DNA from: Bacteroidia bacterium
GTDB taxonomy: Bacteria; Bacteroidota; Bacteroidia; Bacteroidales; VadinHA17
Assembly (NCBI GenBank): GCA_026391515.1
Contig: JAPLEC010000146.1
Location: 1 to 14,242, forward strand
Direction: 5' to 3'
DNA: 14,242 nucleotides
Part shown: positions 7,266 to 14,242 of the stretch, piece after piece
Position numbering within the stretch: position 1 is the stretch's first letter
Layout of the letters: each line of letters begins with the position of its first letter
Position numbers and translations under genes: made by a program
Notes under the pieces: generated by a model
What the model saw: only the letters and a program-made list of their open reading frames with translations
The model's database searches: none
Told to the model about the DNA's origin: nothing

Positions 7266-8318
7266 ATGATGAAGAAATTACTGTTTTTCATCCTGATAAT
7301 ATCCCTGGTTACTCGTCTAAATGCACAATCGTACCGTGCGGGACTGATAGCATTTTACAACCTTGAAAATCTCTTTGACACTATCGATACAGAGGGGGTC
7401 CTTGATGAAGAATTTACTCCGGGAGGGCTCGACAGATGGACAGGAAATAAATATCAGCATAAGATCAATAATATGGCTCTTGCAATTTCTAGGATCGGAG
7501 AAGAGGATGGGTGGAAGGGAGGTCCGGCTGTCATGGGTGTTGCTGAAATAGAGAACAGAAAGGTTCTGGAAGATCTTATCAACAATCCATTGTTAAAAGA
7601 GTCAGGCTACCAGATAGTCCATTATGATTCTCCGGATGTGAGAGGTGTCGATGTCGCTCTGTTATATCGTACCCGTTTCTTCAGAGTGACATCATCAACA
7701 AGCAATGGACTTAAGATATTTGATGAAAAAGGTGAAAGAGTATTTACCCGCGATCAGCTTGTTGTATCAGGGATTTTTGATGGAGAGCCGATGCATTTCA
7801 TTGTAAATCACTGGCCTTCAAGAAGCGGAGGTGAATTAACTACACGACCAAGACGAAATGCTGCTGCCGATCTGTCACGTCATCTTGTCGACAGCCTTCT
7901 TGCAATAGACGCGAATGCAAAGATATTCGTCATGGGCGACCTGAATGATGATCCATTCAACGAAAGCTTACGTAAGCATTTAAAAGCTGCTCCGGAAGCT
8001 GAAAAGCTGAAGCAGGGAGAACTGTTCAATTGTATGTACCCTTTGTACAAAAAAGGGATCGGGTCATTATATTACCAGGACGGACTCAATTTGTTTGACC
8101 AGATAATTATAACACCATCATTACTGGGACAGGATTACTCAACGTATAAATTTTATAAGGCTCAGGTTTTCAATAGCCAGTTCCTGGTTCAGAAAGACGG
8201 GCAGTATAAAGGATATCCTTTACGCACACTTGTAGGAACAGTTTTCCAGGGAGGATTTAGTGATCATTTCCCTGTTTATGTTTTGATTATAAAAAATTCA
8301 GCGACCGGCAGCAGATAA
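7266..8318 (+). CDS. Secreted endonuclease/exonuclease/phosphatase (EEP) family protein
   Basis: A 350-residue enzyme of the DNase I-like EEP superfamily, metal-dependent phosphodiester hydrolases that act on nucleic acids or phosphoesters. A signal peptide (1-20/21, ending LNAQ) has no lipobox and there is no T9SS tail, so the protein is probably periplasmic. Motifs run in order: FYNLENLFD (30-38, metal-site Asn), GVAEIEN (91-97, catalytic Glu), DVRGVDVALLY (124-134), VNHWPSRSGG (180-189, His), MGDLNDDP (223-230, Asp and Asn), FDQIII (277-282) and FSDHFPV (331-337, Asp-His pair). All expected catalytic residues are present. It is transcribed divergently from the TonB receptor and ends tail to tail with a second EEP gene. 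ATG at 7266 or 7269 are equivalent starts. A periplasmic nuclease downstream of a receptor fits fragment processing after import; a phosphatase role is the main alternative. Confidence 0.88.
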   Translation: MMKKLLFFILIISLVTRLNAQSYRAGLIAFYNLENLFDTIDTEGVLDEEFTPGGLDRWTGNKYQHKINNMALAISRIGEEDGWKGGPAVMGVAEIENRKVLEDLINNPLLKESGYQIVHYDSPDVRGVDVALLYRTRFFRVTSSTSNGLKIFDEKGERVFTRDQLVVSGIFDGEPMHFIVNHWPSRSGGELTTRPRRNAAADLSRHLVDSLLAIDANAKIFVMGDLNDDPFNESLRKHLKAAPEAEKLKQGELFNCMYPLYKKGIGSLYYQDGLNLFDQIIITPSLLGQDYSTYKFYKAQVFNSQFLVQKDGQYKGYPLRTLVGTVFQGGFSDHFPVYVLIIKNSATGSR

Positions 8319-9203
8319 CTTAATTCCAACAGGCCGGTGATCGGATATATAGGTTGAATACTCTGAATAGCATGGTGCTGCTTTATACACCAATGTTGTA
8401 TCTGCTTTTTCAAATAATTCATTGGTAATCAGAATATGATCAATATGGCTCGGATATGAAGGGTATGACCACCAGAGCTGGCTTCCTTTGGCTATATCCA
8501 TATCTGCGAACAGGTAATTATCAGGATCATTGATAAAGTTCAGGAATGGATTCTCGTCAGTGCCGGTGTCGGTTATTCCATCATTCAGGTCACCAAGAAT
8601 AATTACAGGATCACTTGGTCTTGATGTGTCGATATAATCCTTGAGCATTTGAGAAGCCATCCTGCGGCTTGCTTCATTTTCAGGGCCACTGCAGCATTTG
8701 AGATGGTTGTTAATGATGTAAAGATCGATGCTTGTTGAATTATGATGTATTTTAACTTCAAATGGCGGGCGCGGGAAATATTGTGAATCAGTAAATAGCA
8801 GCTTTGTAGCACTTCCGTCAACAGTAATTTCAGATGTCTTAAAAATATACGCAAGGTTCCAGTCGGAGTTATTGATAAGGTAGAAGAGACCCGTATAACC
8901 CGGCATCAAGTTTAAAAGCTGATCGAAACCTGATTCAGAAGCAACTTCCTGTAATGCATAAACATCAGCATCGATTGTATTTAAAAGCGACGCAACAGCA
9001 ATAACTGAATTATAACCATTTATAGGAAATGTTTCGACATTGAATGTAACTATATCCAGACTCTGGGCACTCCCTGGGAAAGGTATGCAGGGTTCAAAAT
9101 CAATAGTATTATCAGGAAGCGGAGGTTCTGACGATTTGTGGCATCCGTACGGAAGAAGAAATAATAGAAAGATTACAAATAGTATTTTACGGATTATCTT
9201 CAT
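8298..9203 (-). CDS. EEP-family nuclease/phosphatase lipoprotein
   Basis: A 301-residue lipoprotein of the EEP superfamily, from a subfamily clearly different from the neighbouring convergent enzyme. The lipobox is PYGC, C21 lipidated, followed by a short linker. Catalytic motifs: IVTFNVETFP (51-60, Asn), YALQEV (83-88, Glu), INNHLKCCSG (164-173, His), ILGDLND (202-208, Asp and Asn), SHIDHILIT (252-260) and ISDHRPV (286-292). Every expected active-site residue is present. A CC pair follows the catalytic NNHLK motif. The last 21 bp overlap the 3' end of the plus-strand EEP gene. The 186-bp upstream gap is mostly the composite repeat, copy 2. Context suggests a membrane-anchored nuclease of the same scavenging locus; activity on lipid or sugar phosphodiesters cannot be excluded. 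Confidence 0.85.
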   Translation of the reverse strand: MKIIRKILFVIFLLFLLPYGCHKSSEPPLPDNTIDFEPCIPFPGSAQSLDIVTFNVETFPINGYNSVIAVASLLNTIDADVYALQEVASESGFDQLLNLMPGYTGLFYLINNSDWNLAYIFKTSEITVDGSATKLLFTDSQYFPRPPFEVKIHHNSTSIDLYIINNHLKCCSGPENEASRRMASQMLKDYIDTSRPSDPVIILGDLNDGITDTGTDENPFLNFINDPDNYLFADMDIAKGSQLWWSYPSYPSHIDHILITNELFEKADTTLVYKAAPCYSEYSTYISDHRPVGIKLSAAGR

Positions 9204-9225
9204 TTATTTTACTGTAAAGGATTTG

Positions 9226-9367
9226 GAGATTCCTCACTTCATTCGGAATGACACTACAAATTATAAGAGATAGAGGGAGAGCAGGCAGTATACAAATGTG
9301 AACCGCCTCCTCTCCCAAATGTTACATTATCATTAAGCTGTCATTCCGAGCGTCAGCGAGGAATCTC
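9226..9367. repeat. Composite inverted-repeat element, copy 2
   Basis: The left arm 9226-9252 (gagattcctc ... cggaatgac) faces the right arm 9340-9367, which starts gtcattccg and ends gaggaatctc; the outer ends pair for 10 bp and the inner ends for 9 bp. Between them an imperfect hairpin joins 9275-9286 with 9305-9316 (one mismatch, loop 18). The plan equals copy 1 at 1512-1664, but the central hairpin sequence is different. The element lies between the start of the EEP lipoprotein gene and the stop of the T9SS protein gene, both on the minus strand, so it may also end or stabilise the latter's transcript. Confidence 0.8.
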
Positions 9368-9389
9368 ATCGACCTTCTGAAATATTATT

Positions 9390-11531
9390 TTATCCTTTTA
9401 CAAATCTCTTAATCACCCTTCCATCAGTAGTATTAAACCTGATTATGTACATACCGCTTTTCAGGTTCGTGACCGGGATCCGAATCATTTCATCACTGCT
9501 GGTATTAATTGTAGAAATTACTTTTCCTGTGACATCGAGGATCTCAATTGATCTGATATTTGCAAGATTACGAATGTTTAGCTCCGATGTTGCAGGAACA
9601 GGATAAATTTGAATATTATCTCTGGCTGATGTTCCCTCAATGCCCGTAGGGAATTCGAAGTCAGTAAGTGTCCGGCTGTAAACCTGTACGGTGGTATTAT
9701 AGAATCCGGCAAGGCAGGTCATTTTAACATGGTCTGTAGGAATTATTGTACCCACAATATCACTCTCACCTGTAGTAAATGTACGGAAGACGATAGTGGT
9801 GCTACCATCTGTCAGGTTAGTATTTGCACTGCTGCCAAATGTTGCTGATCCGTCTCCAGCAGGAAAAGTAACATCAGTCAGTTTTATCAGCCTCGATTCA
9901 TAGTTCAGATAATTGGTATTGTAATCTGTCAGTGTCATTTCAGGAGGCGTAACTGTGTTGCCTGATGATGTAACGGTAACAGTGGTTTTGGTTGGAACTA
10001 TTTCAAGTAAACCGCCATAGACTGCAATCTTACCTTCAAGTCCTGTAAAATTATCGCCAACAGCAAGCGTTGTAGTTAATATTGCGGAGGGATCATAAAT
10101 GAGCAATCCAGAACCGGCATCCTGTATATACTTCTGATTTCCAGTAGCTCTTTTAAAAGTCATGGTGACTTCTGAGCTTAACTTTACTATGTCATTGACA
10201 ATGCAATGGCCTCTGAGATCCGTAATACTGGTGGCAAGGGCGATCATCGTAAAGGTACCGCTTGTTGAATTTACAGCTGGATTGCTTGCATCTGATATGC
10301 GCACCTTGTACTCTGTGCCATAAAGAGCGTCACCAGGAATTGTAAAGTCATACTTTCCTGCTGAAGCAGGAACAGTGCTTCCCATTGCTTCCCAGGCATA
10401 AATCCTTGTTACATGATCGGGGATATATGCTTCAAGCTGAACGTTAGTTATATTAGCTGAGGTCCACGTGAAAGTTACAGGGTCACCGGCATACCACGTC
10501 TCACCACCTACGGGGTAGGTTAGTGTCACTGATGGAGTTGCAGCGGCTATAGTCGTAAACGTTATATTCGAGCCTGTTGATTCATTTCCGCTTGCATCTT
10601 CCACAGCACCTACTGCAAGGTAATATACTTGTGAATTTTCAAGTGAAGTGGAAGGAGTAACAGTGATGATTTTTTTAGTGGCGTCGATTGTTGCTGTAAA
10701 AGAGACATCTAAACCAGAGGCATTTGTCTTTTTAAAAGTTACAAGAGTTGCAAGATCGGCATTTGTAAGCTCAGAAGCATCGGTTTTAAGAACTGCCTCA
10801 TTAAAAGTGATTGTAGGTGTGACATTTACAGCAACATCAGTAGCTGAGTTGGCAGGATTAAAAGTAGCTACAGGTGCACCAACATCATTTGCAGCGTTAA
10901 CAACAAAATTGTCGATTCTATTGTTACCTGCTGCTGATGTTGCTCCAGTTACTGTCAACTTTATATAAACAGTTGATGTATTATTAACAGCTGTGATGGC
11001 TGACATATCAATAGTTTTAATTAAAAAAGTTGATGTGTTTACAGCAGTATTTATACCGAACGACGTATAAGTTATGTTATCAGTACTCCATTCCCAGGAA
11101 TGAGTATTAAAGCCAGTAGCGGTTCCTCTTGTAGCAAATGAGATAGTAATATTTGCATAACCTAAAGTGGAAAATTTAAACATCATGCATTTACCGTTTG
11201 CGCTTAAATTTGCTAGCGCTAATGCCATTCCTGCATAGGGTGAAGGTCGTGGATCATTTGTTGTAGAACCGGAGAACGCAGTAAGTTCTGGATTTGTAGC
11301 AACAGATACCCATGTAGAGGATCCATTTGTACCATTAAGGTAAGCATTTGCACTTGCTGATAAAATTCCATAATCTGCACCAATCATACTTGCTGTAGGA
11401 ACCGGATCTGTTGCTGCGAGTAATGCATCGAATGACCAGGAAGCAACAATGTATTGGCCTGTTAATGGAAATGAAGTACAGATTAGAAAAAGTACTATCA
11501 TTATGGGACCATGGAGTAAAGATTTTTTCAT
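9390..11531 (-). CDS. T9SS-secreted multidomain protein with DUF5689-like (OB-fold) module
   Basis: A 713-residue exported protein without a recognisable catalytic site. Residues 1-26 are a signal peptide (PLTGQ). Residues about 27-215 form a β-sandwich with a RIDNFVV ending like choice-of-anchor domains. Residues about 218-327 match an Ig-like domain of the Big_5/SbsA type (FNPANSATDVAVNVTPTITF). Residues about 333-430 match the Ser/Thr-rich GPI-anchored-type domain (LTYPVGGETWYAGDPVTFTW). Residues about 433-630 repeat the DUF5689 pattern of the two lipoproteins, with YIQDAGSGLLIY at 468-479, GDNFTGLEGKI, and a second half with RLIKLTDVTF (547-556). Residues about 640-713 are a T9SS tail (IYPVPATSELNI, IEILDVTGKVI, GMYIIRF). 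I infer a surface-displayed binding or adhesion protein that shares ligand type with the receptor-linked lipoproteins. It could also be a nuclease scaffold. The upstream region is shared with the divergent peptidase. Confidence 0.8.
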   Translation of the reverse strand: MKKSLLHGPIMIVLFLICTSFPLTGQYIVASWSFDALLAATDPVPTASMIGADYGILSASANAYLNGTNGSSTWVSVATNPELTAFSGSTTNDPRPSPYAGMALALANLSANGKCMMFKFSTLGYANITISFATRGTATGFNTHSWEWSTDNITYTSFGINTAVNTSTFLIKTIDMSAITAVNNTSTVYIKLTVTGATSAAGNNRIDNFVVNAANDVGAPVATFNPANSATDVAVNVTPTITFNEAVLKTDASELTNADLATLVTFKKTNASGLDVSFTATIDATKKIITVTPSTSLENSQVYYLAVGAVEDASGNESTGSNITFTTIAAATPSVTLTYPVGGETWYAGDPVTFTWTSANITNVQLEAYIPDHVTRIYAWEAMGSTVPASAGKYDFTIPGDALYGTEYKVRISDASNPAVNSTSGTFTMIALATSITDLRGHCIVNDIVKLSSEVTMTFKRATGNQKYIQDAGSGLLIYDPSAILTTTLAVGDNFTGLEGKIAVYGGLLEIVPTKTTVTVTSSGNTVTPPEMTLTDYNTNYLNYESRLIKLTDVTFPAGDGSATFGSSANTNLTDGSTTIVFRTFTTGESDIVGTIIPTDHVKMTCLAGFYNTTVQVYSRTLTDFEFPTGIEGTSARDNIQIYPVPATSELNIRNLANIRSIEILDVTGKVISTINTSSDEMIRIPVTNLKSGMYIIRFNTTDGRVIKRFVKG

Positions 11532-11631
11532 ATGATATAGGTTTTAGATTTTGTCAAGAATTACCTTCCCAATATCGAAAAATATCATTTAAAAGACAAA
11601 AAATAGCAGAGTTTTTAATGAACATTTTATC

Positions 11632-11663
11632 ATTGTCAATGACAATCAAAAATCCTACCTTGG
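11632..11663 (+). promoter_or_regulatory. Candidate promoter and overlapping operator-like palindrome of the M3 peptidase
   Basis: TTG (11633-11635) and TACCTTGG (11656-11663) lie 20 bases apart, a partial match to TTTG-N19-TAnnTTTG. The TTG is inside the perfect inverted repeat attgtca-a-tgacaat (11632-11646), where a bound protein would block the -33 contact. The GTG start follows about 40 bases downstream. The -7 match is imperfect. Confidence 0.35.
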
Positions 11664-11701
11664 GGAAAAATAAAACAGATTCAGAACTAAAACCTATTAC
11701 C

Positions 11702-13807
11702 GTGAAAAATCTTCTTAAGTTATTCATTATTACTGCTTTATTCATGACAATCACTTCATGCAAGAATGAACCCGAAGTTGACAAATCCAACCCTTTCTTC
11801 AGAAAATTCAATACTCCTTTCAACGTTCCGCCTTTTGAGAAAATAATGGTCAAACATTATTTGCCTGCTTTCGAAAAAGGTATGGCCGAAGGCAGGAAGG
11901 AAATTGATAAGATCGTTAAAAACAGTAAAGAACCTACTTTCAAAAATACAATTAATGCTCTCGACAGAAGCGGTGATCTGCTGACAAAAGTCACAAATGT
12001 ATTTTCCGCCCAGATTTCTGCCAATACGAACGATTCATTACAAAATCTCGACCTGGAGATCCGCCCAAAGCTTGCAGCCTTCAGAGACGAAATAAGACTG
12101 AATCCCGAACTTTTCAAAAGAGTAAAATCAGTATACGAGAATAAGGGAAAGTTCAACCTTAACGACGAACAAAAATTTCTTCTTGAAAATCTTTACAAAG
12201 AGTTTGTAAGAAATGGAGCAAACCTGAACCAGACTGACCAGGATACTTTGAAAAAAATAAACCAGAAACTTGCAGTCCTGTGCGTAAAATTCAACCAGAA
12301 TGTTCTTGATGAGACTAATAGTTATAAGCTTTTTGTTGGGAAAGCAGACCTTAATGGTTTACCCGAATCATTAATAACTTCTGCGGCTGAGGTTGCAAAG
12401 AGTACGGGACAGGAAGGAAAATGGGCATTCACAACACAAAGACCGAGCATATTTCCTTTTATGACATACTCTGCCAACAGGAACCTTCGGAATGAAATTT
12501 TTCACGCTTATACCAACCGTGGCAATAACCATAACAACTTTGATAACAACAAAATACTCGCAGAGATAGTTAAGCTTCGTGCACAGCGTGCAAAGCTTCT
12601 TGGATATAAAACTCATGCTGATCTTGTACTCGAGCCACGAATGGCCAAAAAGCCTGAAAATGTTTTTAACCTTCTGAATAACCTCTGGGGAAAAGCTATT
12701 CCTGTAGCTGAAAATGAAGTTAAGGAGATGCAGAAAATCATCGATAAGGAAGGAGGCAGCTTTAAGCTTGGACCTTCCGACTGGTGGTACTATGCCGAGA
12801 AACTCAGGAAGCAGAAATACAGTCTTAATGATACTGAATTAAGACCATACTTCAAACTTGAAAATGTTCGCGAAGGCCTGTTCACATGTGCAAACAAACT
12901 ATTTGGTATTACCCTGAATCCTATTCCAGGCTGCCCGGTCCCTCATCCTGATGCTCTTGCTTATGAAGTGAAGGATGCTGATGGTTCACATCTGGGTGTA
13001 CTCTATATGGATTTCTTCCCGCGGGAAAGCAAGGAGCAGGGTGCCTGGTGCGGCGGATACCGAGGCCATCATGTACTTGATGGTAAGACAATTACACCGG
13101 TTGTAACAGTAGTATATAATTTTACACCTCCAAGCGGAGATACACCTTCACTTTTAAGCCTCGAAGAAGTATCAACAATGTTCCATGAGTTTGGCCATGC
13201 ACTCGATGCTCTTTTTAACCTGAACACCTATAACCAGACTTATGTAGCATGGGATTTTGTGGAGCTTCCTTCCCAGCTTATGGAGCACTGGTGTACAGAG
13301 CCTGAATTATTAAATATCTATGCAAGACATTACCAGACTGGCGAACCTATACCAGCATCACTGATTGAAAAAATAAAAAACAGTGGATATTTCAACCAGG
13401 GTTTTGATAATGTAGAAGTTCTTGCAGCATCGTTACTCGACATGGCATATTACACTCTTGAAGCACCTGTAAACATTGATATTCAGAGCTTTGAGAAAGA
13501 TTATTTCACCAAGATCGGTCTTATACCTGAAATAGTTTCCCGTTACAGAAGCACCTATTTCCTTCATATTATTGATGAATACGATGCAGGCTACTATTGC
13601 TATACATGGGCCGCAGTGCTTGATAACGATGCTTTTGAAACTTTCAAGGAGAAAGGAATCTTCGACAGGGCAACAGCAGAATCGTACCGTAAAAACATAC
13701 TTGCGAAAAACGGTATAATGGATGCAATGCAGATGTATGTCAACTTCAGGGGTCATGAACCGCAGATTGAGCCATTGCTTAAAAACAGGGGACTGTTGAC
13801 TCAATAA
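11702..13807 (+). CDS. M3-family zinc metallopeptidase (peptidyl-dipeptidase Dcp-like) lipoprotein
   Basis: With a GTG start at 11702 the protein has 701 residues, the usual size for Dcp-like M3 oligopeptidases, which trim peptides in the cell envelope. This start gives a short lipoprotein signal, VKNLLKLFI...TITSC, with C20 lipidated. The open frame runs back to 11411, but that part overlaps the divergent T9SS gene and has no protein-like character. ATGs at 11618 and 11639 would put a charged stretch before the signal peptide, which argues against them. The zinc motif HEFGH is at 495-499, and the third ligand is E521 in WDFVELPSQ. The spacing between the second His and the Glu is 22 residues, shorter than the 25 I recall for E. 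coli Dcp and thimet oligopeptidase, but the flanking GYRGHH and ELPSQLMEHW motifs are intact, so a natural subfamily is likely. It converges on the DUF6786 gene. It has no clear functional tie to the nuclease genes. Confidence 0.9.
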   Translation: MKNLLKLFIITALFMTITSCKNEPEVDKSNPFFRKFNTPFNVPPFEKIMVKHYLPAFEKGMAEGRKEIDKIVKNSKEPTFKNTINALDRSGDLLTKVTNVFSAQISANTNDSLQNLDLEIRPKLAAFRDEIRLNPELFKRVKSVYENKGKFNLNDEQKFLLENLYKEFVRNGANLNQTDQDTLKKINQKLAVLCVKFNQNVLDETNSYKLFVGKADLNGLPESLITSAAEVAKSTGQEGKWAFTTQRPSIFPFMTYSANRNLRNEIFHAYTNRGNNHNNFDNNKILAEIVKLRAQRAKLLGYKTHADLVLEPRMAKKPENVFNLLNNLWGKAIPVAENEVKEMQKIIDKEGGSFKLGPSDWWYYAEKLRKQKYSLNDTELRPYFKLENVREGLFTCANKLFGITLNPIPGCPVPHPDALAYEVKDADGSHLGVLYMDFFPRESKEQGAWCGGYRGHHVLDGKTITPVVTVVYNFTPPSGDTPSLLSLEEVSTMFHEFGHALDALFNLNTYNQTYVAWDFVELPSQLMEHWCTEPELLNIYARHYQTGEPIPASLIEKIKNSGYFNQGFDNVEVLAASLLDMAYYTLEAPVNIDIQSFEKDYFTKIGLIPEIVSRYRSTYFLHIIDEYDAGYYCYTWAAVLDNDAFETFKEKGIFDRATAESYRKNILAKNGIMDAMQMYVNFRGHEPQIEPLLKNRGLLTQ

Positions 13808-13811
13808 AAAA

Positions 13812-13894
13812 AGTCATGCAAGTCATGCAGGTCGTGCAAGTCGATTTGTCTTTAAAGGACCTGCAAGACTGCAAGACCGCAAGACCTGCAAGAC
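13812..13894. repeat. Facing arrays of 8-9-bp GACYTGCAA-type units
   Basis: The left half (13812-13842) is agtcatgca twice, then ggtcgtgca and agtc. The right half (13858-13894) is gacctgcaa, gactgcaa, gaccgcaa, gacctgcaa and gac. The right units are reverse complements of the left type, so the two arrays can pair as one long imperfect stem around a 15-base loop. It fills the 90-bp gap between two convergent genes and could act as a bidirectional transcript end. Unit drift in length (8 or 9) suggests slippage. Confidence 0.75.
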
Positions 13895-13897
13895 AAT

Positions 13898-14242
13898 TTA
13901 AAAAACTGTTTTTATTTCTTCAAGGCCGACACCCAGAACCTTTCTGGCTACCTTATCCAGCTTTTCATGATTACCGGTAAGATGTAATGTAAATTGAACA
14001 TGCTCCAGACTTTCTCCCGGTTTTAATGCAGCAGCAGGGGAGGAGGTCTCTAATTCATAAAATGGCCCCATCTGGGAACCGTCTTCAAGAGGACCATCGT
14101 TATATGAATTAAGAGCGTCTCCTGAAAAAGGATTATCCTGGATCTGCCATGCTGAATTAACATATTCGGTTTTTCCTTCAGGAATATTACAGATGAGAAA
14201 TGTCAATATGTTATTTGCTGAATCAAAGCTGCCCATGATTCC
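13898..14242 (-). CDS. DUF6786-like protein, C-terminal part (5' end outside window)
   Basis: The C-terminal 114 or so residues of a protein whose reading frame stays open to the right edge of the window; the Met at 14236 is internal in my view. The segment NSYNDGPLEDG followed by SQMGPFYELETSSPA and LKPGESLEH matches what I remember of DUF6786, a Bacteroidota and Planctomycetota family with a galactose-mutarotase-like β-sandwich look and no assigned reaction. Full-length members are several hundred residues long, so most of the gene is missing here. The family name is from memory of the motif and needs a profile search. Confidence 0.6.
   Translation of the reverse strand, partial: GIMGSFDSANNILTFLICNIPEGKTEYVNSAWQIQDNPFSGDALNSYNDGPLEDGSQMGPFYELETSSPAAALKPGESLEHVQFTLHLTGNHEKLDKVARKVLGVGLEEIKTVF

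Noticed and set aside
10648..10968. Plus-strand frame of 106 codons inside the T9SS protein gene
   Set aside because: It is antisense to a well-supported multidomain coding region and its Val/Ala-rich translation mirrors the Thr/Asn/Ser-rich sense protein.
11560..11580. TTGACA on the minus strand upstream of the T9SS gene as a sigma-70 -35 box
   Set aside because: No TATAAT-like partner at 16-18 bases follows, and the rest of the window fits Bacteroidota promoter rules instead.
11411..11701. Longer N-terminus for the M3 peptidase starting at 11411
   Set aside because: It overlaps the first 121 bp of the divergent T9SS gene, lacks family similarity, and would bury the lipoprotein signal that begins at the GTG at 11702.
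13812..13894. CRISPR-like array
   Set aside because: Units are 8-9 bp, contiguous, of variable length and inverted halfway; there are no spacers and no cas genes.

Overview
The window looks like a chromosomal segment of a member of the Bacteroidota, probably of the Bacteroidales type. The grounds are two proteins with type IX secretion (T9SS) C-terminal sorting tails, a TonB-dependent receptor with an N-terminal carboxypeptidase-regulatory-like domain, two DUF5689-type lipoproteins, A-rich leaders without a clear Shine-Dalgarno, and promoter matches to the Bacteroidota TTTG / TAnnTTTG pattern. No species can be named from the sequence alone.

Layout. Positions 1-330 hold a minus-strand tRNA-Ser(CGA) with its leader, a probable intrinsic terminator, and a set of inverted repeats at the window's left edge. 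Positions 368-9203 hold a secreted endonuclease I (minus), two tandem DUF5689 lipoproteins and a TonB-dependent receptor (minus, probable operon), then two different endonuclease/exonuclease/phosphatase (EEP) proteins that converge and overlap by 21 bp. One EEP protein has a cleavable signal peptide and the other is a lipoprotein. Positions 9390-11531 encode a 713-residue T9SS-secreted multidomain protein whose fourth domain resembles DUF5689. Positions 11702-13807 encode an M3-family zinc peptidase predicted to be a lipoprotein, and the right edge holds the C-terminal part of a DUF6786-like protein.

Main interpretation (inference). Positions 368-11531 read as a nucleic-acid or phosphodiester scavenging locus, built like a polysaccharide utilisation locus but with nucleases instead of glycosidases. 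A T9SS nuclease would cut extracellular DNA/RNA. Surface lipoproteins and a secreted protein with OB-fold-like DUF5689 modules would bind the pieces, the TonB receptor would import them, and the EEP enzymes would process them at the membrane or in the periplasm. There is no SusD homologue; the DUF5689 lipoproteins occupy that genetic position.

Non-coding structure. Two intergenic regions (1512-1664 and 9226-9367) carry the same composite repeat: facing arms enclosing an unrelated hairpin, with a 29-base right arm identical in both. A third repeat type, short units around GACYTGCAA in facing orientation, fills the gap between the convergent peptidase and DUF6786 genes. No transposase, CRISPR array or prophage gene is visible.
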